DNA of 64,000 nucleotides from Omphalotus guepiniiformis. Lineage: Eukaryota; Basidiomycota; Agaricomycetes; Agaricales; Omphalotaceae. Shown in pieces: positions 62,001 through 64,000 of the stretch (its first letter is position 1; each line of letters begins with the position of its first letter). A model generated the notes under the pieces. The model was given only the letters and a program-made list of their open reading frames with translations, did no database searches and had not been told where the DNA came from. Both the position numbers and the translations under genes were made by a program. The stretch covers positions 2,418,001 through 2,482,000 of the forward strand of contig JAQOOI010000021.1 of assembly GCA_028554645.1 (NCBI GenBank), written 5' to 3'.

Positions 62001-63790
62001 AACTTGATTATCAAGTGAACATGATTTGCGTGTTGAGTCAGCCTTCAGGATTTGCCGCTGTACGCATATAGTAAACAATTGAAGTCGCCGAGGACCTCGG
62101 TGAATGTACTCGATGACCTGTCCCAAACCTGTCCTCACGACGGTCATTTGGGGCGCATCCAAGCTGGAAGATGGTGTTAAAGAGCCCCCGAAAACAATTG
62201 GAGACACAGGGGCGGGAGCATATGAGAACCTAAACAACTCCGGTCAAATCATAACTCCAATCAGGACCTATCAGGACGCCTTCCCGTACCGGTCTTGGGA
62301 TGAGCAACAGCTTTGACTACAGTCATATATCAGCTCGTTGCAGCCCGCGGGCTCCCATACTCCATATGTTGAAAGGAATGAATAATCCCACCCGACTCCT
62401 TCCCCGGGCCCGCAGCTGAACAATTCCTGTTTCAACCTTGAATGATTAACACCCTTTACTATGTGTTGGTAACAAACCCTGAAGGAACGCTTACTCTGAC
62501 GCATATGGCATAGCAAGATGGACCCAAGGCGGTCAAAACGTGCAACACGTTTCTGTTTCGTCTATTTAGGGTTCCTTGCATGACACACGGGTCATTACCT
62601 CGTTCTTTATTGAATGTCTTCACGACGACAATCCCGGTTGGTGCCTAATGGGCAGATCAGGAGATACTGGCTGATACTGGCCGCCCAATCACTTAAGTAG
62701 CCAATAGGCTCCAGTCTCTCTAATTGCATAGGATGCGTAATGATTGACGCTATGCTACAGTCGTGCCAAAACAAATGACATACCAAATCAGTCAACTGAC
62801 AAATCTTTCGTATGGACCACACATACCGATAGCACTGGATAGACACCCATGTATGCATGTACATGTCAAGCCACCCATCGGAAAATTCGCCACATCATGT
62901 AGTAAATTCCCGAGACCTGGAAAGAAGCCAACACTAGGACATACTCCAAAGTCACATCAAAGAAGACGCAAAGGACAGAAATCACATCGGACTCCCGAAA
63001 CTTCGGAAATTGAAGCGCTCAAAACTTGATTGAAAGCAAGACCTAGTAAGACTAGCCTAGCACATAGCACATTCCGAGTCCGACTCGTCGGGGCTTTGCT
63101 TTCTCGAACGGAGTAGAACGAGAAATTCTGTCAAAATTTTGAACCACGCGTGAATTAGAACAGCTCCAACTTAGCTTCTCCTTGACATTGACCTTCCTCC
63201 TTTTCTGAAATCGTCACCCCGTGATTCATGGGACTGTGGCGCGCGTAACACGACCGATCGCGTACGCACGAAAACTGCGAAAAGCCAGCGAGCTATGATA
63301 CATACGTTCAAGCTAAAGGCCGAATCTTACGATTTCCGAAGATCGATTACAAATGCCTACAGGAACCCTCGGGAACCCTTCGCAGGATCCTCCGAGCTTG
63401 ATAAGTTCTTTGCTGACGAATGAGCAAAAGAACAAGCCTTTCCATATCCAGCCAGTATAGTACAGTATCACTTCGTCCGATGTCGAAGGAACATCATGAT
63501 GTTATGCATATGTTCAAGAAGCCGAAAGTCCAGGGCTCAGCCTTCCGCGGACTAGTTGGAGGTTTTTGCGCAGGATGACACAAGTGAGGAAGTGAAACGG
63601 CTAATTACCATCCTCCGGTGGGAGAAGCGAAGCAGACGCGAGTAGGAGCCTAGGAGGATTCGGCCAATCCCGAGCTTTGGGGTCAGAACCGTGCCGAGAC
63701 GGCAACACGATCACGTGACTCTCGGACATCTAACATTTAAAGCTCCGCCGATGAAAGAAAAATTTTCTGTCGTGTCACTGTTCGTCAGAA
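59065..63790. other. Gene-poor stretch
   Basis: About 4.7 kb with no supported gene. A 133-codon plus-strand frame at 59125-59526 begins just upstream of the reductase's start and has Leu/Arg-rich composition but no motif. Other frames are short and overlap each other. The duplication at 60174-60341 is listed separately; a short GTGACCTTTA triplication lies at 61230-61262. Confidence 0.5.
60174..60341. repeat. Exact 84-bp tandem duplication
   Basis: Two adjacent identical 84-bp copies, 60174-60257 and 60258-60341, each starting TGTCAAACGGCTAATTGTC. I found no mismatch between them. An exact copy implies a very recent slippage or unequal exchange, or an assembly artefact. No coding role is seen. 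Confidence 0.95.
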
Positions 63791-64000
63791 ACCATTTCTT
63801 TTCTTTCAACCTTCACACCTTCGTCTGGTATTTGGTAAGTCCCCAATCTCCTTTTTCTCAACCCACCCACATTCTTTCATCTTTTTCCCATATGATGATC
63901 TTTTGCTATGGTCCGTGTTTCCAAGAGGTGACTAGACATCACCGCTTTAATGTGCCGAAAACCTATTTTACCTGGCTTTCTGACTTTCGTTTCGTTTATA
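63752..64000 (+). promoter_or_regulatory. Possible 5' end of a gene leaving the window
   Basis: Pyrimidine-rich sequence (tttcttttctttcaacc) precedes a strong GT donor (ttggtaagtcc at about 63830), which is followed by CT-rich intron-like sequence to the window end. This pattern fits a 5' untranslated exon and leader intron of a well-expressed plus-strand gene beyond the window. No start codon can be chosen. Confidence 0.3.

Overview
The window is nuclear DNA from a filamentous fungus, most likely a mushroom-forming basidiomycete (Agaricomycetes). The evidence is genes broken by many short GT..AG introns (about 38-65 nt), a DUF6533-type seven-helix membrane protein, a typical agaricomycete F-box protein, a secreted pectin methylesterase, a septation-initiation-type kinase and mitochondrial uL5. 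No tRNA, rRNA, CRISPR array or intact transposon was recognised. I rebuilt several genes by joining exons by eye, because no long open frame covers them.

Layout. 1-7.3 kb: a CYP7/CYP8-like cytochrome P450 (+), a 12-exon-like DUF6533 protein (-) and a short ERG6-type methyltransferase (+). 8-16.6 kb: a FIST-like protein with an apparent frameshift (+), a GH5 exo-beta-1,3-glucanase (-), a small single-pass membrane protein (+), a secreted PEBP-like protein (+) and a DHA1-type MFS transporter (-). 17-25.6 kb, all minus: the nuclear exosome nuclease Rrp6, two tandem Baeyer-Villiger monooxygenase copies that both carry disabling mutations, and an intracellular trypsin-like protease bordered by a GAGAAT-rich repeat. 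26.9-32 kb: a small WD40 protein (-), an Spt5-like KOW protein (-), a perfect 25-bp inverted repeat in a divergent promoter region, and mitochondrial uL5 (+). 32.5-42 kb, all minus: a Cdc15/Cdc7-type kinase with ARM-like repeats, pectin methylesterase and an F-box protein. 43-53 kb: a CaaX-tailed low-complexity protein (+), an M64 metallopeptidase (-), an L1-domain ribosome-biogenesis protein (+) and an alpha/beta hydrolase (+). 54-64 kb is gene-poor: one possible 30-codon gene, a quinone oxidoreductase (-), an exact 84-bp tandem duplication, and what looks like the 5' end of a gene leaving the window.

Functional picture. Housekeeping genes (Rrp6, uL5m, L1-domain protein, septation kinase) alternate with accessory genes for wall and plant-polymer breakdown (GH5, pectin methylesterase, M64 peptidase) and for lipid or secondary metabolism (P450, methyltransferase, monooxygenases, MFS pump). 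The P450, methyltransferase and monooxygenases could once have formed a loose metabolic set, but they are separated by unrelated genes, so this is only a suggestion. The least described items are the intracellular trypsin-like protease, the CaaX protein, the Spt5-like paralogue, the tandem monooxygenase decay and the 25-bp palindrome.
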